The notes below the pieces were generated by a model that had not been told where the DNA came from, did no database searches, and was given only the letters and a program-made list of their open reading frames with translations. A stretch of 12,980 nt of DNA from Poronia punctata (Eukaryota; Ascomycota; Sordariomycetes; Xylariales; Xylariaceae). Below, piece by piece: positions 1 through 11,027 of this stretch. The stretch covers positions 1 through 12,980 of the forward strand of contig MU401975.1 of the NCBI GenBank assembly GCA_022579005.1, written 5' to 3'. The first letter of the stretch is position 1. Each line of letters starts with the position of its first letter. Both the position numbers and the translations under genes were made by a program.

Positions 1-2916
1 TATTTTAAGTAGTAGTATTAAAATTTATTATAAGTTTAGTAGTAATTTAAAATATTTAAACGCTTTTTAAAATAAGTTTTTAATAAGTTTATTAGTTAGC
101 ATATTAGCTATTATTATATACTTAATTTTAAATAAGCTTTTTTAATATTATTTATATATTTATATATTTTATATATTAATATATTTTAATTAAGTATTAA
201 TATATTTTTTATTTTTTATTACTAAGCAGATTGCTTATATATTATTAAAGTAAATTTTTTAGTTTTAATTAAAATTAAGCTTTATATTAGCTATTAAACG
301 CTTTAGTACTATAGCTTTTTTACTTATTAGTTTTAAAATTATTAATTTTGCTTTTATAGTAAAAGTAAAAACTATATTTTATTAATATGCTTTTTAAATA
401 ATTAAGCTTTTTTATAAACTTATTAAATATTTATAAAAAAATTATTATATTTTTAAATTATTAGTAAAAAATATATTTTTTATTATTATTAATATTTATA
501 AGCTACTAAAAAAATAGTTTATTATTATTTTTAGCTTTTTAATATAATATAAATATTTAATAACTTAATTTATTATAATTAAATATTTTAAACTTAAGTT
601 AATTAAAAACTTTAATAAAAGTAATATAATATATAATATATTTGCTTTTATTATAATTATTATATATATAATTAATTTTATATATTTTTAATATACTTTA
701 ATTTATATTTTTATTATTATGCTTTTAAACTTTTTTAATTTTTTATAAAGTAGTAATATATATAATGTTTAGCTTTTATTAGCTAAATTATAATACTTAG
801 CTACTTTTTTAATATATTAATTATATAGTAAAAAAATTATTTTTTTTTTTTTTTTTACTACTTTAATTTTAAAAAACTATATAATATTTTTTTAGTTTTT
901 AATTTTATATACTTATTTAATATTTTAAATTATTTAAAACACTTATATTTTATAAAACTTTAAGTATAGTACTAAAAAATTATTTATATAAAAAATTATT
1001 AATATTTAGTAGTTTTTGCTATAAAATAAGCAAAGTTTTTTTTTAAAAAGTATAAAACTAAGTTTTATTAGTATATTTAAAAATTTTTTATATTAAAAAA
1101 AAAATAAGTTTTTTAAACTATATAATGCTTTTAAAAGTAATATAACTTTATTAAAATACTTTTTTATACTATTAAGTATATTATATATTATTAGCTTTTT
1201 ATTTTTTTTATTTATATTAAAAAATATGCTTTTAATATTATATTATTTATATTTAAAACTAAAATAAACTATTATTATTATAATTAGTTAAAAAGTTAAA
1301 GTAGTAAAAGTAGCTATATAAGTTAACTAAAAAGTATTAATTACTTATTAATTTTTTTTTATTATTAGTTTAGCTTTATAGTTTATAAAATATTTTATTT
1401 TATTAAACTTATAAGCAAATATTTATTTTAATAATAATAGCTTACTTATTATATTTTTATATAAAATATATTTTATAATATTAAGTATAAATATTTAATT
1501 TAGCTTTTTTTTATACTTTTTTTAAAATACTTTTTTAATAAATATATTATAAAGTTTTTTTAATATTTAAGTTTTAGCTTTATTAAATTATTTTAATAAA
1601 TTTTCTTTTTTAAAAAAGTATTTAAACGTTTTGCTTTTATTTGCTTTATTATTACTATAAATATAATATATAAAGTTTTATATTTTTAATTTTTTTAATA
1701 AATTATTTTTAGTTAATTTAAAAAAAATGTTTTTAAAAAAAAATTTTAATACTTATTATTATTATTTAATATTATAATTATATTTTTACTATATATAAAT
1801 ATTATAAATATATATTAATTACTTTTTTTAGCTTTATTATAAAGTAAAAATTTATAAAGTTTTTTGCTTTTTTTAACTTATTTTAAAAGTTTTTACTAAA
1901 TATATTTTTTTTAAAATTTTTAGCTTTTTTATATTAAAAATATTTAAGCTTTATACTTTTTTTTAAAAGCTTTATTTTACTTTTTTTTAAGTTATATATT
2001 AAAAGTATTAAAATATTTTAAAGTATTATAAAAGTTTTTTTAATATTTTAAAGCTTTTTTTTTTTTTATTAAATATAGTTAAATATTTAAAATTATATTT
2101 TAATACTTTATTTTATTACTTTATAAGCTTAAATACTTTAAAGTAGCTATTTTTTATTTAAGCTACTTATTAATATTAGCTTATAGCATTTTTTTTAATA
2201 TACTTAACTTTTATAGTTTTTATTTTATATTTTATATACTTTTTTTAAGTGCTACTAATATATTGCTTTATTATTTAAGTTTTTAGTTATATTATTTTTT
2301 TTACTTAAAAAGCTTTAATATATTTTTAAAAGTTATAAGTTTTTATTATTAATATTATAAGTTTTTTAATAGCTTTATTTACTTTTATACTATATTTACT
2401 TTTAATTTATAAGCTTATAAAAAGCTATTTAAGCTTTTAATTAGTTTAAGCACACTTTTAGTTTTTTTTATTACTAGTAGTATATTAAATAATATTTTAT
2501 AACTTAAAATATTTTTAGTTTTATTATTTAAAAGTTTATTAAAAAATAATATTAGTATTAGTTTAACTTTAATAAACTTATATTATATTATTTTTTAATT
2601 AATATGCTTATAAGTTTTTTTTAAGTTATAAAACTATATTTTATTAAACTTTATATTTTTAAATATAATTATTTACTTTATTATAAATATTTAAATTTAA
2701 TATAAGTTAATTACTATATACTTTATTATATATTTTATATATGCTTAAAGTTTTATTTTAAATATTTATTTTTAATAACTTATAAAAAAATCTTATTTTA
2801 ATAAATAGTATTTATATTTATATACTATTATTTTTAATTAGTTTAGTTTAAAATTACTTATATATATTTCTTTTACTTTTAGTATATATTAGTAAAAATA
2901 ATATATAAACTATATA
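1..2916. other. Gene-free AT-rich stretch, nothing specific
   Basis: I see no gene here. Stops occur every few codons in every frame on both strands. The only landmarks are a run of 17 T at 840-856 and many short AGCT/AAGCTT sites. A few TC dinucleotides survive (near 1605, 2792 and 2869), and a GCACAC survives near 2449. The sequence is presumably ancient transposon DNA mutated beyond recognition, but no family can be named from what remains. Confidence 0.7.
840..856. repeat. Poly-T homopolymer of 17
   Basis: An uninterrupted run of 17 T, the longest homopolymer I noticed in the window. It may be the decayed oligo-A tail of a retroelement or simple slippage. It is also a likely site of sequencing or assembly length error. 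No target-site duplication is recognisable around it. Confidence 0.8.
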
Positions 2917-2966
2917 TAAAGCTTTTTAAGTAAGCTATAAAAGTTATAAGCTTTTAAAAAGCTTTA
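2917..2966. repeat. Inverted repeat, 13-bp perfect arms, 24-nt spacer
   Basis: Arms at 2917-2929 and 2954-2966 are perfect reverse complements (TAAAGCTTTTTAA and its complement). The stem can continue through a G-T pair (2930/2953) into an imperfect inner stem. The result is a roughly 50-nt hairpin or cruciform. It has no T-tract or neighbouring gene that would make it a terminator. In DNA this rich in A and T, several such arms are expected by chance, so function is not implied. Confidence 0.55.
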
Positions 2967-3218
2967 ATTATATAACTATATTATTATTTAAACTATTTTT
3001 AATTATAGTTTAATAAGTAAATATATTTTATTTATTATAATAGTTAATTTATATATAATTTATTATTTAGCTTATTTATTTACTTTTACTAGTTTTTTAA
3101 TATATATAAGTAAAGTTTTTATTATAATTTTTTTTTATATTACTTTTTATATTTAGTTTTTTTTTATAATAATAATTGCTTTTTTATTATTATAGCAAAA
3201 AAAGTAAAAAAAAAGTTT

Positions 3219-3303
3219 AAACTAGTATTTTACTTACTTTTTAAAACTAATAAGCTTTTTAAATACTAGTTTTAAGCTTTTTTTTATAATAAAAAAGCTT
3301 AAA
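3219..3303. repeat. Two overlapping hairpins
   Basis: First pair: 3219-3230 and 3261-3272 are 12-bp perfect inverted arms centred on ACTAGT, with a 30-nt spacer. Second pair: 3271-3283 and 3291-3303 are 13-bp perfect arms (TTTAAGCTTTTTT and its complement) around a 7-nt loop. The right arm of the first abuts and slightly overlaps the left arm of the second. The cluster may be the terminal part of a decayed inverted-repeat transposon or coincidence. I could not find a matching partner elsewhere in the window. Confidence 0.5.
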
Positions 3304-4182
3304 GTATTTTATTATATTTATTTTTTAAAACTAATATTTATATAAATTTATTATAGCTTTTTATATAATTAAATAAATTTTAATAAATTCTTTAAAATAG
3401 CTAACTTATATAATGCTTTAAAGTTTAATAAAACATTATTTTAGTTATATAAGTAGTAGTATAGCTATTATACTTAATATAAAGCATTTTTTAAATTTTA
3501 ATATTTTATATTTTATTAGCTAAAGCTTATAAAGCTTTTAAGCTTAAATATTTTGCTTTTAAGTATTATAATTTTTTTAAATTAGTTTATAATTATAATA
3601 AGTTTTTAAAAAATTAATATTTTTTTTATAGTAGCTATTATAATTTTTATAGTACTAAGTAAAATATTAAAAAATATTATAAAGTTTATTAAATAATTAC
3701 TAAAATAAAAAAATTAAAGCTTATATTTAAAAAAAACTAAGTTATAATAATATATAAGTATTTTAAGTATAATATTATATTTAATTAATTTATATTAAAG
3801 TAAGCAATTAAAATTATAATATTAAATTTATTTTTATTAAAGTTAAGCTTTTAAAATAATATTAATATAAAAACTTTTAATTATATTTATATTTTTTAAA
3901 ACTAAATCTTTTATATAAAAGCTTATAATTTTATTTATTATTTTTTAAATTATTTATTAACTTTTTTTAATTACTAAAAAGCTTATAATATTAAATAAAA
4001 CGTTATTATTAAACATAGCTTAAAAGCTTTTTTTATTTAATAAATTTAATTTATTAATTAAATAAATTGCTTTAAAGTTATTTAACACTATACTATTTAC
4101 TAATATATATTAAAGTTATTTAAATATTATAAATATAATAAAGTTTTTAGCTTTAATGCTAAAGCTTATTAAATTAATTACT
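3304..4182. other. Gene-free AT-rich stretch upstream of element copy A
   Basis: No open frame of note on either strand. The same stop-rich, AGCT-studded composition continues from the left. Scattered TC survivors near 3389 and 3906 are the only irregularities. Immediately before the element the flank is AT-only and resembles the flank of copy B for only a few bases (ATTAATT), which is not more than chance in this composition. Confidence 0.65.
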
Positions 4183-4449
4183 TAATAAAAGTTATTAAAA
4201 AGTAGCTATAAAAATAGTATTTATAAAGTAAAATATAAAAATAAAAAAAAAAGTTAAAAGTTTTTTTAAATAAAATTTATAATTAAAATTTAATTTATAA
4301 AAAGCTTTTAACTTAACTAGGCCTAGCTTATAAAGTTTATATAGCTATGCTTATTTAAGTTTATTTTATTTATATAATTTTTTATAAAAAAAAAAAAAGC
4401 TATACTTTATAATAATATTATTATTAATGCTTTTTATTATACTTTATTA
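4183..4449 (+). mobile_element. MITE-like element, copy A (267 bp)
   Basis: Non-coding repeat, about 94% identical end to end to 11770-12035, in the same orientation. Seen: it starts TAATAAAA and ends TTTATTA. Its outer 22 bp form an imperfect terminal inverted repeat (17 of 22 positions). It differs from the other copy by 14 substitutions, of which 12 are transitions, plus one base in an A-run. The central palindrome CTAGGCCTAG (4317-4326) holds the only GGCC I saw in the window. Known: MITEs are short non-autonomous DNA transposons moved in trans, and TA-flanked ones belong to Tc1/mariner-like groups. Inferred: the outer TA on each side may be the duplicated target. The strand is arbitrary because there is no coding. 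A small LTR or another dispersed repeat remains possible. Confidence 0.72.
4317..4326. repeat. Perfect 10-bp palindrome CTAGGCCTAG inside copy A
   Basis: This self-complementary site sits near the middle of the element. Its counterpart in copy B (11903-11912) is CTAAGCTTAG, also a perfect palindrome. The two differ only by G to A on one half and C to T on the mirror position, as expected if each strand's CCT cytosine was mutated in copy B but escaped in copy A. Confidence 0.8.
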
Positions 4450-6798
4450 AAGTGCTAAGTAATAAAAAAAAAGTTTACTACTTTTAATATTTTTTATAAA
4501 GCTAACTTTATTACTAAGTTATTAATACTTTTATATATTTTTTTTATTATTTTTAATATTTTTTAATTAAGTTTTTTAAATAATATAATTTATATTTAAA
4601 TATTTATTAATTATGCTTATATTTTTATTTTTTTTACTTAATAAAATAATTAAATTTGTTTTTATATTAGTTAAAATAATATTTAAAAACTATATTTACT
4701 TTATAAATGTTTTTTTTACTATTTAAATATTAATTTGCTTTTATTAGTTTTAAAAGCAAAATAGTTTATTAAAATAAGTTACTTTTAGCTTTTTAAAGTT
4801 TTAGCATAGCTACTAATATAATAAAATAAATTTAATAGCTTTTAAAAAAGTTTAGTTTATAAGCAGCTTTGCTTACTTTTTTTTTTAAAGTAAAAAGCTT
4901 AGCGCGCTATTATATTAGTTTTTAAAATAATTATTTAAATAAATAATATTTATTATAAAGCTTAAATAAAACTTAGTTATTTTAATAAAACTTTAGTTAT
5001 TAATACTTATAATTATATACTTGCTTTATTTTAGCTATAATAAAGTTTATTATAGTATAAGCATTTTATTAAAAAAATTAGTATATATATTTAATTACTT
5101 TTAAAGCTAAGTTATTATAAAAAAGTATAGTAATTAAATTTAAAAGTTAAAAACTATATAGCTATTTATATAATATTAATTAAATTATAATATTATATAT
5201 AGTATTAAAGTTTTATTATAAAATTATTAGCAATTTTATTTAATTACTATTAAGCTTTATAAAATTATAATACTATATTATAATTTTTACTATTTAATTT
5301 TTTTTTTTTAAAAATATTATTGCTTTAAAAATAATATATTATTATTATTATTAATTTAGCGCTTATTACTTTTTAAACGCTTATTTATAATTTAAATATA
5401 AACTTATAATTTTAATTAAATATAATTTTGCTTAAAATTTTTTAGTTATTAATTATTAATTAATAAAAAAGTATTATTTTTTAATTTTTAGCTATATATT
5501 TATTATTTTTTAAAATTAGCAAAGTTTTTTTTAATATTAAGTAAGTAATTATTATTAAAGTATTAAAGTATATATAATAAAGCTTGCTAATAAGCTATTA
5601 TAAAGTTTTTTTTATAAGCACTTAAAATAATTTAATAATAAAATTAATTTTAATTATATATATTAGTAAAAAGTTTTTAAGTTTAATAAGTTATAAACTT
5701 TTTATAAGCTTTTATTAGTTTATTTAGTTTATATTATATTTAAAATAATATTATATATATTTTTTAATTAACTAAATTTTTTAAAATATTAAAAAAAATT
5801 ATAAATTATATAATATATGCTTAGCTTTAAAATAATACTTATTATTATATACTATTTTTAATACTTTATAGCTTATATTTTTTAAAATATAAAGTTGTTT
5901 AACTTTATTATAAGTATTATATACTAATTTTTTTTTAATAATAAAAAAGTTACTAAGCTAAAAAAAAAAATTGCTAACACTTTTATTAGCACTAAGGTTT
6001 TTTAAAATAGTAATATATTTAAAGTTTTTTTTATATGCTGCTTTAAACTTGCTTTTTTATTTATTACTTATAATAGCTTTAATTTTAAAAATAAATTAAA
6101 TTTAGTTTAAAACTGCTAATTTATTTAATTAAACTAACTTATTATTAACTTTTATATTATATATAATATAAAGCTTATTTAAAACGTTTAAAATATAATT
6201 AAGTTATTTTAGTAAATAATATATTTAATATTTATATTATAAAAAGTAAATAAATAAGTTAATAAGCTATTTATTAGCTTTATTTATAGTTATTATATTT
6301 AAAATTATTTATTTTACTATATTTTTTATTATACTATAGTTTATAAGCATTACTATTTAGCTTTAATTAAAATATATTATTATTTAAAGTTAATATAAAA
6401 CTTAAATTAAGTATATAACTTTTAACTTAAAAAAACTATATTTAGTTTTAGTATTAAATAAATAGTAATTAAAATATATAATAAATTAAACTTTAGTTAA
6501 TAAAATATTTTTATTAAAGTACTACTTATAGTTAATAATAAATAAAATATTATTATTTTAAATTTTTATTTAATTAAAGCATTTATTTAAATAAATAAAA
6601 GTTAGTTTAAGTTATAATAATATAAAGTAGTTTTTTTATAAATAGCATTTTATATTACTTTAAACAATATTAGTTTTATTAGCATAAAGTTATAAAATAT
6701 TAACTTATAATAATACTTTTTTTTTTTTAAATTTTTATTTATAACTTTACTTTTTTTATAGCTTTTAGCTAAAAAAGCTATTTTTTATTTTTATAATA
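4450..6798. other. Gene-free AT-rich stretch right of copy A
   Basis: No gene is detectable. Visible irregularities are an AGCGCGCT site at 4901-4908, a surviving GG near 5996 (AAGGTT), and two related 16-mers near 5184 and 5263 (AATTATAATATTATAT versus AATTATAATACTATAT). The latter differ by one C/T transition and lie about 80 bp apart. They may be a small decayed repeat, but the sequence is nearly all A and T, so chance similarity is likely. Confidence 0.6.
4901..4908. other. Surviving GC cluster AGCGCGCT
   Basis: An eight-base palindrome of alternating G and C in otherwise roughly 10% G+C DNA. The same core occurs at 12264-12271, and a related ACGCGCT at 10311-10317. Each internal C is preceded by G, the context that appears least mutable here, so these are probably mutation-resistant survivors rather than functional sites. 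Confidence 0.6.
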
Positions 6799-6814
6799 GC
6801 TTAATTAATTAAGC
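6799..6814. repeat. Perfect 16-bp palindrome
   Basis: GCTTAATTAATTAAGC reads identically on both strands with no spacer. About 30 bp to its left, ATAGCTTTT and AAAAGCTAT (near 6757-6780) form another short hairpin. There is no gene nearby to regulate, so this is recorded as structure only. AT-rich palindromes with AGC/GCT ends arise readily in this composition. Confidence 0.6.
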
Positions 6815-7332
6815 ATAATAAAAAATAAATATATATAAAAAGCTACTAGTATTAATATATTATTTTAAAGCTTTTAAATTATATAAAAATGCTAGCTATT
6901 TAAAAGCTTTAAGCTAATATTATATAGTTAACATTTTTAGTTTATTAATATAAAAACTAAAAAGCTTAATAAATAAGTACTTAATAAAAGATTTATTTAA
7001 AAATATTAATATATTTTTATGCTTAAATAGCTAAAAAATTATTCATAAGTGCTTAATATAGTTTTTAAAAATATTAAAAAAAATTATTATATTATTAATA
7101 AAAGCGTATATATATTTTAAATATTTGCAAAATAAATTGTTTATATACTTTTAAGTATATATAAATAAGTTATAAAATTTTATAAAAACTATAATTAATT
7201 ATTTAATACTTTAAAAGCTAATAATAGTAAATTTTTTTTAATAGTTTAAATATACTTTAAATTAATAAAAAAAACTTATTATATTTATTACTATAATTTA
7301 ACTTTTTTTTTAAGCTAATAATTATATTTACT
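6815..7332. other. Gene-free AT-rich stretch with a small palindrome
   Basis: No gene seen. At 7142-7161 a 9-bp inverted pair (TATATACTT and AAGTATATA) surrounds a 2-nt centre. One of the rare GA dinucleotides (6990) and one of the rare TCA trinucleotides (near 7044) fall here. Otherwise composition matches the surroundings. Confidence 0.6.
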
Positions 7333-7334
7333 TA

Positions 7335-7399
7335 AAGTAGTAGTAAATAATTATTAAGCACTACTACGTAATTAAGCATACGCAAGTTTACTACTACTT
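7335..7399. repeat. 13-bp perfect inverted repeat with C/G-rich spacer
   Basis: Arms AAGTAGTAGTAAA (7335-7347) and TTTACTACTACTT (7387-7399) enclose 39 nt. The spacer contains ACTACTACG, ACG and GCA motifs, giving about 20% G+C on the 7321-7380 line, double the window norm. ACTACG recurs once more near 7428. The arms each carry three G or C, so the match is less likely by chance than the all-AT hairpins elsewhere. Possible origins are a decayed (ACT)n microsatellite, which is naturally RIP-resistant because each C is in ACT, or the end of an inverted-repeat element. No transcript or gene context supports an RNA. Confidence 0.55.
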
Positions 7400-7516
7400 A
7401 TTTTTTAATTATACTATATATTATTTACTACGTTATAAATATTAAGTAAATAAAAAATATAGTTTATTAACTTACTTTAAGCGCTTTTGCTTATAAAAAA
7501 AATTATATATTATATT

Positions 7517-7599
7517 AAGTACTTTTATATTATACTATAATAAAAAGTAATAATATAAATTTAATTTTATATTTTACTATTTTTTTATTAAAAGTACTT
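7517..7599. repeat. 11-bp inverted repeat around 61 nt
   Basis: AAGTACTTTTA at 7517-7527 and TAAAAGTACTT at 7589-7599 are perfect complements. Inside them TAATAAAAAGTA (near 7540) and TACTATTTTTTTATTA (near 7576) are further loosely complementary, which gives an approximately 83-bp imperfect foldback. TAATAAAAAGTA resembles the ends of the MITE-like copies, so this could be a small related or decayed foldback element. That link is weak because the shared bases are nearly all A and T. Confidence 0.4.
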
Positions 7600-9431
7600 T
7601 TAATTAATTATTTTTAAATATTTAAATAATACTTTTATTAACTTAGATTTTAAACGCTTTAATTATTTTTTATAGTTTTTTAGCTTATAAAGCTTATTTT
7701 AAATAAATATAAATACTGCTAAGCGCTATAATTTTAAATAAGTTTGCAAGTTTTTATATATTTAAAGTTATTTAATATTTTAGTACTTTAAATTTTAAAA
7801 GCTTATAGTTTTTTAATTTAATAACTTTATTATTTAATATTTTTGTTTTAATAAGCATTAGTATAATAATAACTTAAATTATATTTTATATTATTTTAAA
7901 TAGTAAATTATTAAATATAAGCATATTTAATTTTAGCTAATATAATAAGTTATTAATAGCTAAAACTAAGCTTAAAGTATATAATAAGTTTTATTTAATA
8001 TTTATTAGCATTTACTTTATACTAATAATAATTATAAGTAATTAAGCTTATATTATTATGCTTATTATTACTTTTATAATTATAGTAATAGTAAAAAGTG
8101 CACTTATAGCTTTTTTTTAAAAAATATTTATTTGCTTACTATTTTTTGCTTTATTTATTTTTTTTAACTTAATACTTTTTTATATTTATAATAGCTTATT
8201 AAATATATTTTAAACTAGTATTATTACTAGCAATTATATATTTATAATAGTATTTAAAGCAAAGTTATATAATGCTATAAAGCAAAATTACTTATTATTA
8301 AGTAATAGCTTATAGTTTATAAGCAAATATATACTTTTATTACTATTAAAAATTATATTTTTATATATTATAACTTTTTAATTATATTTATAGCTATTAT
8401 ATAATATAATAAAGTTTATATTAAAGTTAAAAGCTAAAAATTAAAATTTTATTTAACTATAGTTAATAATTTTTTTATATAGTAAATAAAAGTTAGCTTT
8501 TAATAAAATTTTTAGCTTTAATTTTTTTTTATAACTTATTTTTTTTTTATAAACTTAATAAAAACTGCTTTTTTTTTAGCATTTACGCTTTAAGTATAAA
8601 AAGTAAAAGTTGCTTATTTATTTATATAAACTTTTTAATTTTTTAATTTTTAAGCTTTACTTTTATATTTTTTAACTATATATTTTAGCTTTTAAAAAAA
8701 TAATTTACTAATTATAATATTGCTTATACTAGTATTACTATATACTTTATACTTTTTATTTTTTAAGCTAGCTTAAATTTTTATTTGCAAATAAGTATAG
8801 CTAAATTTAAAACTATTTAATTTATTATTAACGTAAAAAGCTTTAATAATAATTAGCTTTTTTTAAATTAAAGTAGCTTTAAATATAGCTTTTATTAAAT
8901 TTACTAAAACTTTTTTTATTTTTATTAGTTTATTTTTAGTTAATATAAAATAAAAAGCTTTTAAAATATTTGCTTTATTAACACTTTTTTATTTAAATTA
9001 AAATAGCAATATAGCTTATAGCTTAGCAAACGTTATGCTAGCTTAAAAAATATTTTTTACGTTTTATATAATACTTTACTTAGCATTTTTATAAAAAATT
9101 AAGTAATAAAATAATTAATTATAAAAAAGCTATAACTTTTTATAATATTTATATATTTATTAATTTAAATTTACTAGTAAAAAAGTTTTTAAATTTTTAA
9201 ATAATATTTAAAAGTAATATTTTTACTAATGCTATAATATATTTTCTTTTTTTTTAAATAGCGTTTCATATTAGTTATATATATAGTTTATATTTATTAT
9301 AAAAAAAAAGTTGCTATAATATTTTTAATTACTTTTTAATTTATTTAATTTATAAAATCTTGCTAACTTTTTATTAGTATTGCTTTTAATATTAAATTTA
9401 TTAGTAAAGTATATTTAATTATTATATTTTA
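7600..9431. other. Gene-free AT-rich stretch
   Basis: No gene recognised on either strand. GCA/TGC, AGCGCT (near 7712) and a few CG sites survive. One of the very rare GA dinucleotides is at 7646. TC dinucleotides begin to recur from about 9244 onward (near 9244, 9266 and 9359), which leads into the next, slightly less mutated stretch. No inverted or direct repeat of note was found by eye. Confidence 0.6.
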
Positions 9432-11027
9432 ATTAAAATTTATTTTAATTAAAGCAATACTTATTATAATTTTTATTTTAATAACTTTTACTATAATTAT
9501 TAATTTTTTTGCTTTTTTAATTATTATGCTAGTTATTTTATTAATTATTTTTTTTTTAAAGTTATAGCTTTTAAATTTTTTAAAAAACTAGTTATTTTAA
9601 TTACTAAAGCAATTTTAATTATTAAAATATTTTTTTTTATTTTTATTTTTTTAATATTTTTATAAATCTTGCTAATAATTATTATAAAGCTTATTTTTTT
9701 AATATTTGCTACTTTTAGTTTTTTTTAATTAAATATTAAAAAATTTCTTTTTTTTTTAATATAAAAGTATTATAACTTTGCTTTTTATTTTAAGCGTTTA
9801 TAATAATTTTTAATTTTTTTAAAGTATTTTTATAGTATTTTTTTAGTTTTTAGTAAATAAATAATATTTATAATTATTTTTTTTATTATATTATAAATGT
9901 TTTTAAAAATACTTTACTAATTAATATTAGTATATATAAACAATTATACTTTTTTAGCATATTATATTTTTTTTTAAATAAATTTAAGTAATGCTTTATA
10001 ATTTTTAGCTATATTTTTAAAGCTAAAAATGTTTATTTAAAATAAATAAAAAGCTTAACTTAACTTTATTTAAAAACAATTTTTTAAAGCTTTTATAAAA
10101 ACTATAAAACTATTTTTATATATATTAACTTAGTTATAAATAATAAGTTTGTTTTTTTATTAACTTAGTATAAAACTACTTAATAGCTAATTTTATAATA
10201 TTAATACTTACTTTAAATTAAAAACGCAAATTAGCTTATATTTTATAAAAGTATTAATTTAATTAATAAATATATAAACATTAGTATATATTATATTTTT
10301 GCTATTAATAACGCGCTTTTATTTTTTAAAATTTAGCTATTTTAAGTTAAACGTTTTAATATTATTTTTTTAACTTATTTACTTTACTAGTAATAAAAAT
10401 TAAGCTAAGTATTTTACTTTAATTAAAATTTTAATAATTATTTTAGCTTTTGCTTTTTTTAAGTTTATAATTATAAAAACAATTTTAATTTTTGCTTTAA
10501 TATTTATTATTATTAAAATTAAAATTTAAGTTTAAAAAATTAAAGTTGCTTTTTTATTAGCTATATATTTTATTAGCTAAAAAATTTTATAATTTTAAAA
10601 ATTTTACTAAGTTATTTTAGCTATTTATTTAATTAGCTAGTTTAAAGTTTTTTTTATAAGCTTTTTAATTAAATGCTATAGCTAAGTTAATATTTTTTTT
10701 TATATTTATTTTGTTTTTTTAATAGTTAAAAAAAGCGTTTAATATTACTAAGTTTTTTTAAAAATTTTTATTTAATACTTATATAAAAGTATAAATTTTA
10801 TTAAAGTTTTAATTAATAAAAGTAATTTGCTAAGCAATAATACTTATATTTTCTTTTATATTAGTAATGTTTTTTTTTATTTTAGCATAGTTTTTTTTAA
10901 CAATGTTTAAAGCTTTGCTATATTGTTTTGCTTTTTTTATAAAGTACTTTATGCTTTTTTTATTATTACTAATTTTTTTTAATAGTTTTATTTTTACTTT
11001 ATTAAAAAAAAGCTTAAAGCTAAGCAT
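9432..11027 (-). pseudogene. Possible minus-strand coding fossil, Lys/Ile/Asn-rich
   Basis: Several stop-poor minus-strand frames cluster here. They lie at 11027-10830 (65 codons after ATG), about 10530-10397 (roughly 44 codons), 9724-9548 (59 codons, no ATG) and 9587-9432 (52 codons, no ATG). The last two overlap at a 10-T run (9548-9557), so a single-base slip there would connect them. All read as K, I, N and L with some A, V and S, which is what a K/E/D/V-rich protein would become after G-to-A mutation. TC on the plus strand (GA on minus) is denser here than elsewhere, a hint of weaker mutation or of an originally purine-rich strand. Against it: no conserved motif is visible, and single runs of 50-65 codons are about what chance gives at this composition. 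No family can be named. Confidence 0.25.
10830..11027 (-). other. 65-codon open frame, probably not a gene
   Basis: This is the only ATG-started frame of this length in the window. It begins MLSFKLFF and ends in a TAG stop, with lysine about a third of residues and no hydrophobic domain, signal peptide or recognisable motif. An in-frame TAA lies only a few codons upstream of the ATG. It keeps one CAA and one GAA codon, both rare contexts here, and three TGT/ACA triplets within about 80 bp, so local mutation is a little milder. With roughly 10% stop codons per frame, one open frame of this length in 13 kb is expected by chance. It is most likely a spurious or fossil fragment, not an expressed protein. 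Confidence 0.3.

Noticed and set aside
4173..4182. Extending the repeat leftward into ATTAATT shared by both flanks
   Set aside because: Extension needs a 3-bp gap and lies outside the inverted-repeat end. The match is AT-only and expected by chance.
10830..11027. Calling the 65-codon minus-strand frame a real small protein gene
   Set aside because: Its length is what chance gives at this stop density. An in-frame stop sits just upstream and the composition is simply that of the local A-rich strand. It has no motif and no neighbouring gene.
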